From Psychrobacter sp. AH5 (GTDB lineage: Bacteria; Pseudomonadota; Gammaproteobacteria; Pseudomonadales; Moraxellaceae), in the NCBI RefSeq assembly GCF_040371085.1, contig NZ_JAMBMT010000001.1, positions 1,798,001 to 1,862,000 of the forward strand: a stretch of 64,000 nt of DNA, given 5' to 3'. Of the stretch, positions 27,884 to 37,022 are shown piece by piece (within the stretch, counting starts at the first letter, position 1; every line of letters starts with the position of its first letter). A program made the translations under genes and the position numbers. Under the pieces are notes generated by a model, which worked only from the letters and a program-made list of their open reading frames with translations, searched no databases and was not told the DNA's origin.

Positions 27884-28828
27884 CTAGTTAACCACTTCTT
27901 TTTCGATAACGGTATCTAATACATAAGCGTAGTTTGAATCGATGTTATCCACTAGCACCGTGTCATGGTTGGTTTTGTAACGCTGCAAACGTAGCACTTC
28001 GTTGTGCTTGCCATCATGCTCATAACCATCAATAGTCCCTGCAAATTCTACATAGTCTCCTGTGCTGGTTTTGATACCTGAATCATCATAGCTGACCGGC
28101 TTTACTTGTAAACACAGTTGCGACTGGTTATCTTGACAAGGCTTGGAGTCGGCAGCTACTCCCCAAAATATAGTTTCGCCTTTGCTGTTATACTTCGCTT
28201 GAGCGGTAAGCTTACCCCTCCAAGTCAAAGTACTGCCCTCATTGGTCACTTGTGTCAGTGTCGGCAGCTCATCGCTATTTTCGTTAATAATTAGCTTTAG
28301 CTGGCTATCCCCTTGAATGAGCTGATTTAATAAGTTTTCAGCGGCATCGAGCTCGCCGCACGACATCTTAGTACTCATGCTATCCTCAGTGCTCAGCGTA
28401 TCGCCTCGTAGCTGAAAATTGGCGCTCATAATATTACAGCCAACGCTATAATTAAGGCTGTTATTGCCTTGTTGATTAAAATTGAGAGTCACTTGCTCCT
28501 TAATCTCATTAAGGGCGCTCACTGGCTGATTTTTACTATCGCTTGCCTTACTTAATATCCAGCGGTAGTTGCTAAGCGTATCAATCCTCTCTTGCTCTAC
28601 ACTTTTGGGCTCTAGCAGCGCCGACTCTTCTTCCATACTATCGGCACCCTTATTCCTTGCGCCCTCTTCGTTATTACTAGATTGTTGAGCGGCGCTATTA
28701 TCAGTGGTAGTAGTTTTAGAATCACTATCACTACTAGTCGAGTTGTCGCTACAAGCAGTTAATGCCAAGGCTACAGCCAGCATACTAGGCCAGAATAATG
28801 AGGGTATATTTAACTTATTAGTTAGCAT
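27884..28828 (-). CDS. Lipoprotein with META and DUF4377 domains
   Basis: Function unknown; META-domain proteins are envelope proteins linked in some bacteria to stress or motility. The 314-residue product has a lipoprotein signal with lipobox ALTAC (Cys26), a Ser/Thr/Asp/Asn-rich tether (about 27-75), a META (DUF306) domain (about 85-200) with YRWILSKA, YSVGCNIMSANFQL and TKMSCGELDAAENLL, and a C-terminal DUF4377 domain (about 205-305) with GVAADSKPCQDNQSQLCLQV and EFAGTIDGYEHDGKHNEVLRL. This pairing is common in Moraxellaceae. AGAGATACC precedes the start. It converges on ruvC. Confidence 0.85.
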   Translation of the reverse strand: MLTNKLNIPSLFWPSMLAVALALTACSDNSTSSDSDSKTTTTDNSAAQQSSNNEEGARNKGADSMEEESALLEPKSVEQERIDTLSNYRWILSKASDSKNQPVSALNEIKEQVTLNFNQQGNNSLNYSVGCNIMSANFQLRGDTLSTEDSMSTKMSCGELDAAENLLNQLIQGDSQLKLIINENSDELPTLTQVTNEGSTLTWRGKLTAQAKYNSKGETIFWGVAADSKPCQDNQSQLCLQVKPVSYDDSGIKTSTGDYVEFAGTIDGYEHDGKHNEVLRLQRYKTNHDTVLVDNIDSNYAYVLDTVIEKEVVN

Positions 28829-29043
28829 AGACGGTATCTCTTTTATTACTAGTTCATAACTAGCCTAAATATTTGCATCCTTGCTTTGTACGTTTGAGTC
28901 TTGGTCGCATAGAATAAAAATTAACTATAACGGGTATTACTCTGACTCATGTAACGAATTGTTTAGTTTAGCCACTCAATTTATATCAATATTGTTAATA
29001 ATTGGCTACTCATTATTATTTTATGATTGAGTATTAGCAAGAT
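28829..29043. other. Gene-free stretch upstream of the META/DUF4377 lipoprotein
   Basis: AT-rich promoter-proximal region; no gene or dyad seen apart from the terminator that follows. Confidence 0.4.
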
Positions 29044-29090
29044 AAAAAACAACGACTAATTAGCACTCGTCTAATTAGTCGTTGTTTTTA
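29044..29090 (-). terminator. Intrinsic terminator after the GST gene
   Basis: Nineteen-base perfect stem (29045-29063 with 29071-29089), seven-base loop, T-run on both strands. It ends the minus-strand GST transcript. Confidence 0.9.
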
Positions 29091-29160
29091 TTAGCTTGTA
29101 AATTCAATTAACTTAAATATTTGTTTATTCAAATAATTTTTATTTCAGCAATTACTTATT

Positions 29161-29826
29161 TCAGTATTTGTTTGATGGGTTAGATTCAGATTTTGCCAAT
29201 GCTTTTATGCTAAAGCGCTCATGCATATGCTTATAAAAACGGGCTAGGTTTTCGCCGTGCTCCAGTGGATTGACCTTAAGCGCTTTACCAAAATCCAATC
29301 CTAGATACAGCACGATGTCGGCGAAGGTAAGATGGTCAGTCACTAAATAGTCGCGCCCTGTCAATGCCTTCTCAAAGTAAGGCAAAGCCTTGATAGCGCG
29401 AGCTATAGAAGGGGCCACAAACTCTGGAACTTGCTCCACACGATGCGCTTTTGAGGGGTGGCTGTGCTGAAAAGCTAGCATCAGATTATATAAAACCTCA
29501 AACTCAGCGATACGGCGCATAGCACAGACCTGAGCGCGCTGAACCACATCATTACCCATCACTGAACGCTCGCCATAAACCCTATCCAAATACTCGCATA
29601 CCGCTTGTGAGTCATTGAGAACTGTACCGTCGCCTAGAGTCAGCACCGGCACCGTCTGCATAGGATTCATCTTAGTAAAAGCCTCTGACATTTGCTCATT
29701 ACCAACAAAGTCGATATCTACGACATCCAAATCATCCATATCATCAATATCGATACCTTTTGAAGCCAATAAAATGATAGCTTTACGTGGATTGGGAGCT
29801 GTGCGGGTGAGGTATAATTTTTTCAT
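29161..29826 (-). CDS. Glutathione S-transferase family protein
   Basis: Thioredoxin-fold GST-family protein; substrate unknown. The 221-residue product has an N-terminal GST fold (about 1-88) with LYLTRTAPNPRKA at the glutathione-activating position, the cis-Pro in QTVPVLTLGDG and the gamma-glutamyl-binding LNDSQAVCEYLDRVYG, then the all-helical C-terminal domain (about 100-215) with the N-capping-type LTFADIVLYLGLDF. It does not carry the markers of SspA, so I keep a general name. AAAGGAA precedes the start; it has its own terminator. Confidence 0.88.
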   Translation of the reverse strand: MKKLYLTRTAPNPRKAIILLASKGIDIDDMDDLDVVDIDFVGNEQMSEAFTKMNPMQTVPVLTLGDGTVLNDSQAVCEYLDRVYGERSVMGNDVVQRAQVCAMRRIAEFEVLYNLMLAFQHSHPSKAHRVEQVPEFVAPSIARAIKALPYFEKALTGRDYLVTDHLTFADIVLYLGLDFGKALKVNPLEHGENLARFYKHMHERFSIKALAKSESNPSNKY

Positions 29827-29904
29827 TATAAATTCCTTTTAATAGGCTTTAGACTTGGTAGCTTGACTATCATTATCATAGCAAACCCTTATCAAAACGG
29901 GGTA

Positions 29905-29944
29905 AAAAAATACTAAGAAGCCCCACAACTTTAAGTTATGAGGC
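29905..29944 (-). terminator. Intrinsic terminator after the peroxiredoxin gene
   Basis: Twelve-base stem (29920-29931 with 29933-29944, some G-T pairs) followed by a T-rich stretch on the minus strand, about 60 bases past the stop. Confidence 0.7.
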
Positions 29945-30003
29945 CGTTAGGTTGCTATTATAAATAGCTCGCTATCCATAGCTTACTACCATAAATCAGC
30001 TCC

Positions 30004-30642
30004 TTATTTATTTGGAGCAGGCGTAGTACGTAAGTATGGTTTGATTTCTGTATGACCTTTTGGATAGTTAGCAGGAATATCTTCATTTTTCACGCTTGGT
30101 GGAATAATAACGTCATCGCCCTCTTTCCAATCAACAGGGGTGGCTACGTTATACTCATCAGACAATTGCATAGCGTCAATAACGCGGATGATCTCATCAA
30201 AATTACGGCCACAGCTAGCAGGATAAGTGAGCGTTAGACGGATTTTTTTATTAGGATCAATAATGAACACGCTGCGTACGGTATGAGTACTATCAGCATT
30301 CGGATGCATCATGTCGTACAGCTCAGCAACTTTTTTGTTAGGATCAGCGATAATTGGGAAATTAAGCGGGGTTCCTTGAGTCTCGCCAATATCTTTTGCC
30401 CAAGCGTGATGATCATCAATACCGTCGACAGAGATACAAATCGGCTTAACACCGCGCTTTTGGAACTCGCCATTTAAGGCCGCTGCACGGCCAAGCTCAG
30501 TAGTACAGACTGGGGTAAAGTCCGCAGGATGTGAGAAAAATACTACCCAGTTGTCGCCAGCCCAATCATAAAAATTAATCTCGCCATCAGTAGTGTTTGC
30601 ATCAAAATTTGGGGCGTCATCGCCTAAACGTAAATGTGCCAT
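30004..30642 (-). CDS. 1-Cys peroxiredoxin (Prx6 type)
   Basis: Thiol peroxidase that reduces peroxides. The 212-residue product has the Prx6-type pattern: MAHLRLGDDAPNF at the start, the peroxidatic Cys46 in PADFTPVCTTELG, the SVDGIDDHHAWAKDI segment, and the Prx6-type C-terminal extension with NVATPVDWKEGDDVIIPP. No second Cys is placed for a 2-Cys mechanism; the Cys near CGRNFDE is the Prx6-family position. I choose the ATG at 30642 because AAGGA lies just upstream; the frame opens 12 codons earlier without a ribosome site. It is monocistronic. Confidence 0.93.
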   Translation of the reverse strand: MAHLRLGDDAPNFDANTTDGEINFYDWAGDNWVVFFSHPADFTPVCTTELGRAAALNGEFQKRGVKPICISVDGIDDHHAWAKDIGETQGTPLNFPIIADPNKKVAELYDMMHPNADSTHTVRSVFIIDPNKKIRLTLTYPASCGRNFDEIIRVIDAMQLSDEYNVATPVDWKEGDDVIIPPSVKNEDIPANYPKGHTEIKPYLRTTPAPNK

Positions 30643-30843
30643 GTTTTTGTCCTTATTTTTCAAAGTTACGCGCAACATATCGATTTATGTCTGCGCTCTA
30701 TTATTTTAATTAATATACTGCTTTACAATTGTTCTATCAAGCGCCTATTCATAAAAAAGCCACTACAGCTTAGCAAATTGCTTATCAGTACAGTGTGATT
30801 GATTGTAATGTGTTTATTATGTTTTTGATTAAATATTGACAGT

Positions 30844-30874
30844 AAAAACCCATCTCAAGCTGACTTAAGATGGG
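30844..30874 (-). terminator. Intrinsic terminator after glnS
   Basis: Stem CCCATCT.AAG / CTT.AGATGGG (30849-30859 with 30864-30874) followed by five T residues on the minus strand, about 45 bases after the glnS stop. Confidence 0.85.
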
Positions 30875-30918
30875 CGGGTTTGCAAACTACCAATGTTGGT
30901 TTTTATTTAATCTATCAG

Positions 30919-32658
30919 CTAAGCGGGCTTATAACTGTCACGCAAGCTAACGATCTGATTAAACACCGGCTGCTCACGGCTATGCTCACTCTCATCTGAG
31001 ATAAAATAGCCTTCACGCTCAAACTGAAAGCGCGTACCAGCAGCAGCTTCTACTAATGAGGGCTCAACCACTGCGTTTAGTACGGTTAGCGAGTTAGGAT
31101 TGAGCGCTTGATGGACATCATCGACACTACTAGGATCGGCTACGCTAAATAATGGCTCATAAAGACGCACTGTAGCCGCAACTCCTTGGCTAGCTGAGAC
31201 CCAATGAATAACGCCTTTTACTTTACGGCCTTCAGGATTATTACCTAAAGTCGCCGGATCAATAGTGGCTTTTAGCTCTACCACGTTACCATCATCATCT
31301 AATACATGCTCAGTCACCGCTATTACATAGGTGTTACGCAGACGGATCTCAGGCTTTTCAGGAGATAAGCGCTTGTAACCCGCTGGCGGCTGGGTCTCAT
31401 AGTCGCCTGCATCGATATAAAGCGTTTGGGTAAATGGAATCTCGCGCTCGCCCATATCAACGTTAGGATGCTTAGGCTGAGTAAGCCAAAGCGTCTGGGT
31501 CTCATCATCAAAGCGTGCCTTGACGCTATCGGATTTTAGCGTGTCCCATTGGCTTATCGCTTCATCGAAATTAGTAATAGTGACTTTGAGTGGTTTGAGT
31601 ACCGCCATACCGCGCGCTGTGGTGTTATCAAGTGACTGGCGAATACTAAATTCTAGCAAGCGCATATCGGTAACACCGTCTGCTTTGGCAATACCCACGC
31701 GCGCACAAAAGTCGCGTAGACCTTCAGGCGTATAGCCACGGCGACGCATGCCAGCGATAGTCGGCATACGCGGATCATCCCAGCCATCAACAATACCCTC
31801 ATCGACCAGCTGCTTAAGCTTACGCTTACTAGTCAAAGTATGATCGACATTTAAGCGTGAGAACTCGTACTGATGAGGCGGCTGCTCAAAGCCAATCTTG
31901 GCGACGATCCAATCATAAAAAGGGCGATGATCTTCAAATTCAAGCGTACATAGCGAGTGAGTAATGCCCTCGATCGCATCTGATAACGGATGAGCAAAAT
32001 CATACATCGGATAGATGCACCATTTATCACCGGTTTGATGATGCTGTTGATGCATGACGCGGTAAATAATCGGATCACGCATATTCATATTGGCATCCGC
32101 CATATCGATCTTGGCACGTAGTACCGCTTCGCCATCAGCAAATTTGCCGTCTTTCATATCGGTAAATAGCTTTAAATTGTCAGCGACGCTTGCATCACGC
32201 TGCGGTGACGGGGTGCCAGGCTCTTTGAAAGAGCCGCGGTTATCACGGATTTGTTCAGGCGTTTGCAGATCAACATAAGCATCGCCTTGTTCGATCAGTT
32301 GCAGCGCCCATGCATAGAGCTGATCAAAGTAGCTGGACGCATGTAGCGCCTCTCCTGCCCACTCAAAGCCTAACCAGTGCACATCCTTTTTGATATTGTC
32401 GATATAGTCTTGCTTTTCAGCGGTGGGATTGGTGTCGTCGTAGCGCAGATGACAGAGGCCATCGAACTCTTGGGCCACCCCAAAGTTTAGGCAGATAGAT
32501 TTGACATGGCCCAAATGCAAGTAGCCATTAGGCTCTGGCGGAAAACGGGTGACGATTTGTTGATACTTGTTGGCTTTGACATGGTCACGAATAATATTAC
32601 GGATAAAGTCGTTTTTCGGCTCATCTTTTGCCGTGTTATTGCTTACGTTGTCACTCAT
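30919..32658 (-). CDS. glnS: Glutaminyl-tRNA synthetase
   Basis: Class I aminoacyl-tRNA synthetase charging tRNA-Gln. The 579-residue product has TRFPPEPNGYLHLGHVKS with the HIGH-type HLGH at 48-51, the KMSKS-type LTSKRKL (near 280), the tRNA-contact segment PTIAGMRRRGYTPEGLR, and the C-terminal beta-barrel anticodon-binding domains (about 350-579). Length is normal. AGGAG precedes the ATG. Presence of glnS means glutamine is charged directly. It is divergent from a cyclophilin gene, with a perfect palindrome in between. Confidence 0.98.
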   Translation of the reverse strand: MSDNVSNNTAKDEPKNDFIRNIIRDHVKANKYQQIVTRFPPEPNGYLHLGHVKSICLNFGVAQEFDGLCHLRYDDTNPTAEKQDYIDNIKKDVHWLGFEWAGEALHASSYFDQLYAWALQLIEQGDAYVDLQTPEQIRDNRGSFKEPGTPSPQRDASVADNLKLFTDMKDGKFADGEAVLRAKIDMADANMNMRDPIIYRVMHQQHHQTGDKWCIYPMYDFAHPLSDAIEGITHSLCTLEFEDHRPFYDWIVAKIGFEQPPHQYEFSRLNVDHTLTSKRKLKQLVDEGIVDGWDDPRMPTIAGMRRRGYTPEGLRDFCARVGIAKADGVTDMRLLEFSIRQSLDNTTARGMAVLKPLKVTITNFDEAISQWDTLKSDSVKARFDDETQTLWLTQPKHPNVDMGEREIPFTQTLYIDAGDYETQPPAGYKRLSPEKPEIRLRNTYVIAVTEHVLDDDGNVVELKATIDPATLGNNPEGRKVKGVIHWVSASQGVAATVRLYEPLFSVADPSSVDDVHQALNPNSLTVLNAVVEPSLVEAAAGTRFQFEREGYFISDESEHSREQPVFNQIVSLRDSYKPA

Positions 32659-32799
32659 TAATCATTGCTCCTAAGCAATCTATAATTGATTGATATTGAA
32701 ATTAAAACTGAAATCATGCCAATTGCATCTTAGTTAAGATATGGCTAAATACTAAATAAAATAGGTACTAAAATAGCTATATAGTAATGTGACGCCAAA
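32659..32799. other. Proximal part of the glnS/cyclophilin divergent region
   Basis: The gap between the two genes is 329 bases. Apart from the palindrome listed separately I see no gene or clear promoter pair. Confidence 0.35.
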
Positions 32800-32821
32800 C
32801 GGGTATAAATATTTATACCCG
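32800..32821. promoter_or_regulatory. Perfect 22-bp palindrome between glnS and the cyclophilin gene
   Basis: CGGGTATAAAT followed directly by its exact reverse complement ATTTATACCCG. It has no loop and no T-run, so it is more like a dimer binding site than a terminator. It lies 142 bases from glnS and 166 bases from the cyclophilin start. Confidence 0.5.
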
Positions 32822-32987
32822 CTTCGCTGTATTGCTGTTGTATTCAATATACTATAGAAAAAGAAAGTTGCGTTATTCTATCAGCTTTTACAAAGCTATT
32901 AACAGCCAGATACATGACATCCGCCAAAAAAGCCGTTAGACTAGCCACTAAATTTAAATTGACGGTTATGAGCGAAAAGGAAGATCT

Positions 32988-33635
32988 ATGCCTGCTATCA
33001 AAACATTCGGGTTTGCCAGCTTAGTTGCCCCTTTATTTATACTAGGCTGTGCTAGTAATAGTAGCATCGCTTCCTACTCTCAGCCCAATCTAACATCCAA
33101 CGTAAACACTCAGGAGACCACCATGAGCAACATGCCAGTAGTAGAGCTAGACACTTCAATGGGTAACATCACCATCGAGCTTAACGAAGAAAAAGCACCA
33201 AAAACGGTAGAGAACTTCTTAAACTATGTCAAATCGGGTCATTATGAAGGCACGATCTTCCATCGTATTATTGATGGTTTTATGATTCAAGGCGGCGGTA
33301 TGGATGCCGAGATGAATGAGAAAGGTACTAATACGCCGATCGAAAACGAAGCAGATAACGGCCTAAAAAATGAGAAAGGCACTATCGCTATGGCGCGTAC
33401 CCAAGACCCGCATTCAGCGACTAGCCAATTCTTTATTAACGTCAAAGACAACGACTTCTTAAACCACACGGGCAAAAACATGCAAGGTTGGGGTTATACT
33501 GTTTTTGGTAAAGTCACCAGCGGTATGGACGTCATCGAAGAGATGCGCAGCGTACCAACTGGCCGCTTTGGTATGCACGCTGATGTGCCAAAGACTCCTG
33601 TGGTTATTAATTCAGCCAAAATTGTTTCTGAGTAA
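32988..33635 (+). CDS. Cyclophilin-type peptidyl-prolyl isomerase with a lipoprotein signal and an internal start
   Basis: Prolyl cis-trans isomerase of the PpiB class. The full frame is 215 residues. Residues 1-21 form a lipoprotein signal (LFILGC, lipobox Cys21) followed by a Ser/Asn/Thr-rich tether to about 45. The cyclophilin domain (about 50-213) has [42 protein letters not shown] and GYTVFGKV, a complete active site. AGGAAG precedes the first ATG. A second ATG (33123, residue 46, [10 protein letters not shown]) begins exactly where cytoplasmic PpiB begins and has AGGAG six bases upstream. Either or both starts may be used, giving an envelope-anchored and a cytosolic form; the dual product is inference. 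Confidence 0.9.
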   Translation: MPAIKTFGFASLVAPLFILGCASNSSIASYSQPNLTSNVNTQETTMSNMPVVELDTSMGNITIELNEEKAPKTVENFLNYVKSGHYEGTIFHRIIDGFMIQGGGMDAEMNEKGTNTPIENEADNGLKNEKGTIAMARTQDPHSATSQFFINVKDNDFLNHTGKNMQGWGYTVFGKVTSGMDVIEEMRSVPTGRFGMHADVPKTPVVINSAKIVSE

Positions 33636-33773
33636 TCTATGTAAATAGCTGCTCAGTCAGCAGTGGCTCAATAAACACTAAAGACTATGATAAGCTATTT
33701 GTAGCTACACCTAAGCATGTCGCTCACAGGTAGCTTATCAAGATTTAAATAATGCTAAATAAGGTTACGATAG

Positions 33774-34643
33774 ATGCAAAGTTTTGAGTATCTAATGACC
33801 ACGCGCCCTCACGAAGTGCGGCAAATACTAATTAGCGATTTGCATTTATCGCTCGATGAGCCTGCCCTTGTGCAGGCTTTTTTGGCGCTATTGGATGATT
33901 GTCTGGCGCTGCCGAGCCTTAAGCGCTTATTTATCTTGGGCGACTGGTTTGAGGTTTGGCTTGGCGATGATTTTTATTTATCACTTGATGACGAGGCACG
34001 CGCAGCGCATTTGCTGACACCGATGATCACTAAATTAAAACAGCTGCGAGTACAAGGCTGTGAGATTTTGGTCATGCATGGTAATCGTGATTTTTTATTA
34101 GATCGAAGTTTTTTGAATTTGTTTGGTGGCGAGCTGATTGCTGAGCCTTACCCTATCACAGTCGGTCAGCAGGATTTTCGCTTAGAGCACGGTGACGCTT
34201 TATGTAGTGACGATAAAAAGTATCAAATCTTTCGCAAAGTGATGCGCCATCGTCTAATGAAGTGGTATTTATTGAATAAATCGTTAGAGAAGCGTCAAGC
34301 TATCGCTGACAATATCCGCGCAAAAAGTCAGCAAAATAATAGCAAAAAAGCCGCTTATATTATGGATGTTAATGAGCATTCAGTGAATAAAGCCATCTAT
34401 CATTTTGACGCGTTGCTGCATGGCCACACCCATCGTCCGGATACTCATTGTAGTAATGAGGGCAAAACGCGTTACGTGTTAGGTGATTGGCGCATTATTG
34501 ATAAAGACACGCGTAAGCCAAAGGTTAGCGCGGTGATTGGGGTTATTACAGCAGAGCCATTAGACGGTAATTTGAATAATGACCCTTTAGACCACAGCAG
34601 TGCCGAGTTTGATTTGTTTGAGTTTCGGTATTTGGTCAGGTGA
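33774..34643 (+). CDS. lpxH: UDP-2,3-diacylglucosamine diphosphatase LpxH
   Basis: Hydrolyses UDP-2,3-diacylglucosamine to lipid X in lipid A synthesis, at the inner face of the inner membrane. The 289-residue product is a calcineurin-like phosphoesterase with all metal motifs: ISDLHL (20-25), LGDWFEVWLGDD, MHGNRDFLLD, LEHGDALCSDD and HGHTHRPD. The C terminus is longer than in E. coli LpxH (about 240) by some 45 residues, with a Asn/Asp-rich insertion near 265-280. Start at 33774 with AAGG upstream; residue 8 Met is an alternative. It converges on orn with a repeat element between. Confidence 0.95.
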   Translation: MQSFEYLMTTRPHEVRQILISDLHLSLDEPALVQAFLALLDDCLALPSLKRLFILGDWFEVWLGDDFYLSLDDEARAAHLLTPMITKLKQLRVQGCEILVMHGNRDFLLDRSFLNLFGGELIAEPYPITVGQQDFRLEHGDALCSDDKKYQIFRKVMRHRLMKWYLLNKSLEKRQAIADNIRAKSQQNNSKKAAYIMDVNEHSVNKAIYHFDALLHGHTHRPDTHCSNEGKTRYVLGDWRIIDKDTRKPKVSAVIGVITAEPLDGNLNNDPLDHSSAEFDLFEFRYLVR

Positions 34644-34746
34644 TTGTGGAGTATATCTTACAATACCTTGCAAAGTAGATGTGTCGTAGGCTGTGGCTTT
34701 AGCCCAGCATTGAGCTAAACTTTTAGAGCTAAAGTTTGCTTGTGAT

Positions 34747-34945
34747 GTAGGGTGCGCCCCGCGCACCATTTAAAAATTAAATTCTTGAATTAAGTGAATG
34801 ATTTGAAAATGTGAGCATTTCTATAGATAAGCGCCTTCGATCTAATATTTCATGTTCATGCGTTGGTGCGCGAGGCGCACCCTACCGATAACTCATGTTT
34901 CAATTCAAACAAAAGGCGTATCACGCCTTCGCTAACCCACCCTAC
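34747..34945. repeat. Intergenic repeat element bounded by GTAGGGTG...CACCCTAC, between lpxH and orn
   Basis: A 21-base unit at 34747-34767 (GTAGGGTGCGCCCCGCGCAC plus C) is repeated inverted at 34865-34885 with one mismatch. A further CACCCTAC, behind TTCGCTAACC, ends the element at 34945. The same unit occurs near 54.7 kb. No gene inside. An adjacent stretch (about 34687-34735) has a related GTAGGCTGTGGCTTTAGCCC pattern. Confidence 0.75.
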
Positions 34946-34970
34946 TATCCTTTTAAAATTTGTATTAATC

Positions 34971-35558
34971 TTAATCCATCAATTTAAAGAAATGCTGACG
35001 ATAATGCTTTAATTCGCGGATAGAATCGCGAATATCGTCTAAAGCTAAATGACTACCGCCCTTTTCAAAGTTCTTGAGAATATCGGGACGCCAGCGAAAG
35101 CACAGCTCTTTGATTGAGGAGACATCTAAGTTACGATAATGAAAAAAACGCTCCAGCTCTGGCATTTGCCGTGCCAAAAAGCGTCTGTCCTGACAGATGG
35201 AGTTACCGCACATCGGCGACTTGCCGCTATCGACCCACTTATTCAAAAACTTAATGGTTTCCGCCTCCGCCTCTGCCAAAGTCACTTTACTACGGCGCAC
35301 CCGATCGACCAGTCCTGATTGACCATGCTGTTTGGTATTCCAGTCATCCATCTGATTGAGTCTTTGATCGGAGATTTTAATGGCAAACACTGGCCCTTCA
35401 GCCAAGACATTCAAATCCTCATCAGTGACTACGGTGGCAATCTCGATAATCTCGTCATTGAGCGTATCGAGTCCGGTCATCTCAAGATCTATCCATACCA
35501 ACCCTTTTTTGCCTTGATTTTTAATCTTGATTTTATTGGGGTGGTCGTCAATACTCAT
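34971..35558 (-). CDS. orn: Oligoribonuclease
   Basis: 3'-5' exonuclease that degrades 2-5 nt RNA and pGpG to mononucleotides; often essential in gammaproteobacteria. The 195-residue product is a DEDDh nuclease: [12 protein letters not shown] (first Asp/Glu), [30 protein letters not shown] and the [18 protein letters not shown] motif with the catalytic His and Asp. A 14-residue charged N-terminal extension precedes the core. AGGAAA precedes the ATG. It is divergent from rsgA, a common arrangement. Confidence 0.98.
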   Translation of the reverse strand: MSIDDHPNKIKIKNQGKKGLVWIDLEMTGLDTLNDEIIEIATVVTDEDLNVLAEGPVFAIKISDQRLNQMDDWNTKQHGQSGLVDRVRRSKVTLAEAEAETIKFLNKWVDSGKSPMCGNSICQDRRFLARQMPELERFFHYRNLDVSSIKELCFRWRPDILKNFEKGGSHLALDDIRDSIRELKHYRQHFFKLMD

Positions 35559-35764
35559 AACTTTTCCTAATAGGGTTAGATAATTATTTATTGAGAGCGT
35601 CTGCTTTTTGCTAAGCTTAAAGGTAAGCTTAGAGGTGAGTTTGTAGCGATAATAAGTTACAAAATCACTGTCTAGCAGCAGCGCTTAAGGCTGTATGTTA
35701 GCAAATTTTCGCGCTACACTTAGCAATATTTTCCAAAGTTGCTAAAACAGCATAGGCATATTCC

Positions 35765-36868
35765 ATGGCATTGATTCGACAACGCAAGCTCACCAAACAA
35801 CAGATTCGCCGTATAGACAAGCAGCAGCTGTCTAATCAGGATAATAGTGATGATAGTTTGATGGATGGCGTGGTCATGGCGCATTATGGCAAGCAGCTAG
35901 AAGTACAAGTAACTAGCCTGCCCGCCGATATTCCTGTGCAGCCTGAGATTGCTCCTGACGATCCTGAGCCTTTTTGGCAGGAATTAGCGCTTGGTGATAT
36001 TTGGCGCTGTCATGTACGTACTAATTTGCCGATGCTGGCGGCGGGCGATCAAGTGCGCTGGATCGCCGATCCTAATACTGGCTTTGGCCGTATCGAATCG
36101 GTAAAACCTCGCACCTCATTAGTTTCGCGTCCCGATCGCTATCATAAGCTCAAACCAGTGGCGGCTAATGTCGATATTTTAGCGATTGTCTTTGCGCCGC
36201 TACCGGCTGCTGCGCCCTCCTTGATTGATCGCTATTTGGTGGTTTGTCATCATGCTGGCGTCAAACCTTTATTAGTGCTCAATAAGGCGGACTTGTTAGC
36301 CAAGGAGGACGACGCTGATACCAAAGAGCTACTCAAGCAATACGCGGCTTTAGGCTATGAGAGCGTACTAACCTCGGTCGATTGTCCGGAGAATATCGCC
36401 GATAGCGACGAGCAAATAGGCCTTGGCGAGCTAAAAGACTACATCGATAATAAACTAGTTATTTTTGCCGGTCAGTCCGGCGTCGGTAAGAGTAGCCTGA
36501 TTAATGCGCTACTGCCAGAGTCAGCGCAAAGCGTCAATATCATCTCTGAGAACTCGCAGCTCGGTCAACACACCACGACGACCAGTCGACTATTACCCTT
36601 TAACCCCGACGATCTAAGCGCAGGCGGTATCGTTGATACTCCTGGTATTAGGGAGTACGGTATTTGGCATCTGACCCCTGAGGATATTATCTCAGGCTTT
36701 ATAGAGCTTGCACCGCTTGCTGGCTACTGTCAGTTCCGTGATTGCCGCCATACTCATAACTCCAAAGGCTGCGCGTTATGGCAAGCGGTAGCCGATGGTG
36801 AGGTATTACAGCGCCGCGTGGAGAATTTGGTGACTTTAAGAGAAGAGGCCGATACTAGACCTTATTGA
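35765..36868 (+). CDS. rsgA: Ribosome small-subunit GTPase RsgA
   Basis: Circularly permuted GTPase that checks late 30S maturation. The 367-residue product has an N-terminal OB-fold (about 35-120), then G-motifs in permuted order: G4 NKADLL (near 178), G1 GQSGVGKSSLINAL (near 237), G3 DTPGI (near 292). The C-terminal zinc-binding segment CQFRDCRHTHNSKGC (about 320-334) has the C-x5-C/H/C ligand set. The N terminus is basic. The gene is divergent from orn. Confidence 0.97.
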   Translation: MALIRQRKLTKQQIRRIDKQQLSNQDNSDDSLMDGVVMAHYGKQLEVQVTSLPADIPVQPEIAPDDPEPFWQELALGDIWRCHVRTNLPMLAAGDQVRWIADPNTGFGRIESVKPRTSLVSRPDRYHKLKPVAANVDILAIVFAPLPAAAPSLIDRYLVVCHHAGVKPLLVLNKADLLAKEDDADTKELLKQYAALGYESVLTSVDCPENIADSDEQIGLGELKDYIDNKLVIFAGQSGVGKSSLINALLPESAQSVNIISENSQLGQHTTTTSRLLPFNPDDLSAGGIVDTPGIREYGIWHLTPEDIISGFIELAPLAGYCQFRDCRHTHNSKGCALWQAVADGEVLQRRVENLVTLREEADTRPY

Positions 36869-36925
36869 TATTTAAAATATCGGGCCTTATTGAGATCTAC
36901 TCCATACATTCGCTTTTATCGACCG

Positions 36926-36954
36926 TTTACTAAACACAGCCTTGTCGGTATAAT
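36926..36954 (+). promoter_or_regulatory. Sigma-70-type promoter for the rhodanese gene
   Basis: TTTACT (36926-36931), 17-base spacer, TATAAT (36949-36954); the ribosome site GGAGG follows at 37012-37016. Confidence 0.6.
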
Positions 36955-37022
36955 AGCGCCTGGTTCGATAAGGTTAGACTGTATTCGCAGTTTGCTAGAA
37001 CCCTAATTTTTGGAGGTCTGTT

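Noticed and set aside
34587..34769. Small minus-strand open frame over the lpxH end
   Set aside because: Overlaps lpxH and the repeat element, no ribosome site, no family-like sequence.
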